A stretch of DNA of 5,630 nucleotides, taken from the NCBI GenBank assembly GCA_913058025.1, contig CAJXPN010000348.1:1-5630 (forward strand), written 5' to 3'. The stretch comes from an uncultured Myxococcales bacterium (GTDB lineage Bacteria; Myxococcota_A; Bradymonadia; Bradymonadales; Bradymonadaceae). The position numbers and the translations under genes were made by a program. Under the pieces are notes generated by a model. That model made no database searches and was not told the DNA's origin. It saw only the letters and a list, made by a program, of their open reading frames with translations. Below are positions 5,540 through 5,630 of this stretch, in pieces (within the stretch, counting starts at the first letter, position 1; every line of letters starts with the position of its first letter).

Positions 5540-5602
5540 ATGCCCGACTCTTCCAGACGTTTCGACAGGCTCGTGAAGCAACGCGAGATCGTCGTGTGCG
5601 TG
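5540..5602 (+). CDS. Second ArsA/Get3-family ATPase, 5' end only, BagB (Rv3680)-like
   Basis: Only the first 21 codons are present (MPDSSRRFDRLVKQREIVVCV) before adapter begins at 5603. The ATG at 5540 has GAGGA (5529-5533) 6 nt upstream, overlapping the stop codon of the preceding ATPase. This is a typical coupled-operon arrangement. In the family, 'RxVVVC' is the beta strand that leads straight into the P-loop (GxGGVGKT), and Rv3680 has an almost identical lead-in, from memory. The P-loop itself would fall just beyond the contig edge. The call rests on this short strand plus position after a BagA-like gene. The gene is truncated by the contig end, not by mutation. Confidence 0.75.
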
Positions 5603-5630
5603 CTGTCTCTTATACACATCTCCGAGCCCA
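5603..5630 (-). other. Nextera/Tn5 sequencing adapter (i7 side), not genomic
   Basis: CTGTCTCTTATACACATCT (5603-5621) is the Tn5 mosaic end in reverse complement. It is followed by CCGAGCCCA (5622-5630), the start of the Nextera read-2 adapter. Genomic sequence ends at 5602. With the adapter at the left end, the contig looks like one tagmented fragment bounded on both sides. Confidence 0.99.

Noticed and set aside
4481..5617. A 378-residue minus-strand open frame opposite the ATPase
   Set aside because: It is the antisense shadow of a strongly supported ATPase gene, is rich in His/Asp/Val runs, and begins inside the adapter.
5610..5618. TTATACACA resembling a DnaA box, with its complement TGTGTATAA at 31-39
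   Set aside because: Both lie inside the Tn5 mosaic end of the sequencing adapters, so they say nothing about an origin.

Overview
This is a high-GC bacterial contig, almost certainly metagenomic or draft-assembly. Both ends are Illumina Nextera (Tn5) adapter rather than genome: bases 1-47 carry the i5-side adapter with its index and mosaic end, and bases 5603-5630 carry the mosaic end plus the start of the i7-side adapter. Only 48-5602 is biological. The organism cannot be named from 5.5 kb. High GC, strong G/C preference at third codon positions, an RNase-inhibitor-like leucine-rich repeat protein, a YgfZ-type folate protein and a pair of ArsA/Get3-type ATPases would fit a Myxococcota-like (deltaproteobacterial) genome, but this is inference.

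Layout. 48-926 (minus) is a leucine-rich-repeat protein cut off at its C-terminus by the contig end. 1037-1582 (minus) is an unrecognised protein of about 181 residues. 1583-2360 has no credible gene. Instead it holds three copies of a roughly 100-bp hairpin repeat (two on the minus strand, one inverted), another long palindrome, a near-perfect parS (ParB-binding) site at 2300-2315, and a stem-loop just after the uppS stop codon. 2361-3158 (minus) is undecaprenyl diphosphate synthase, uppS. A 139-bp divergent spacer with a probable sigma-70-type promoter separates it from ygfZ (3298-4383, plus). After a 163-bp leader comes a plus-strand pair of ArsA/Get3-family ATPases: a complete one at 4547-5530, and the first 21 codons of a second from 5540, cut by the right contig end.

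How it fits together. UppS makes the C55 lipid carrier for peptidoglycan and other envelope polymers. YgfZ is a folate-dependent iron-sulfur cluster maintenance factor. The ATPase pair resembles the actinobacterial Get3-like heterodimer Rv3679/Rv3680 (BagA/BagB). These are housekeeping genes with no evident shared pathway. The most interesting part is the non-coding block between uppS and the unknown gene, where the parS site suggests a centromere-like, possibly origin-proximal position and a structured repeat family lies beside it.
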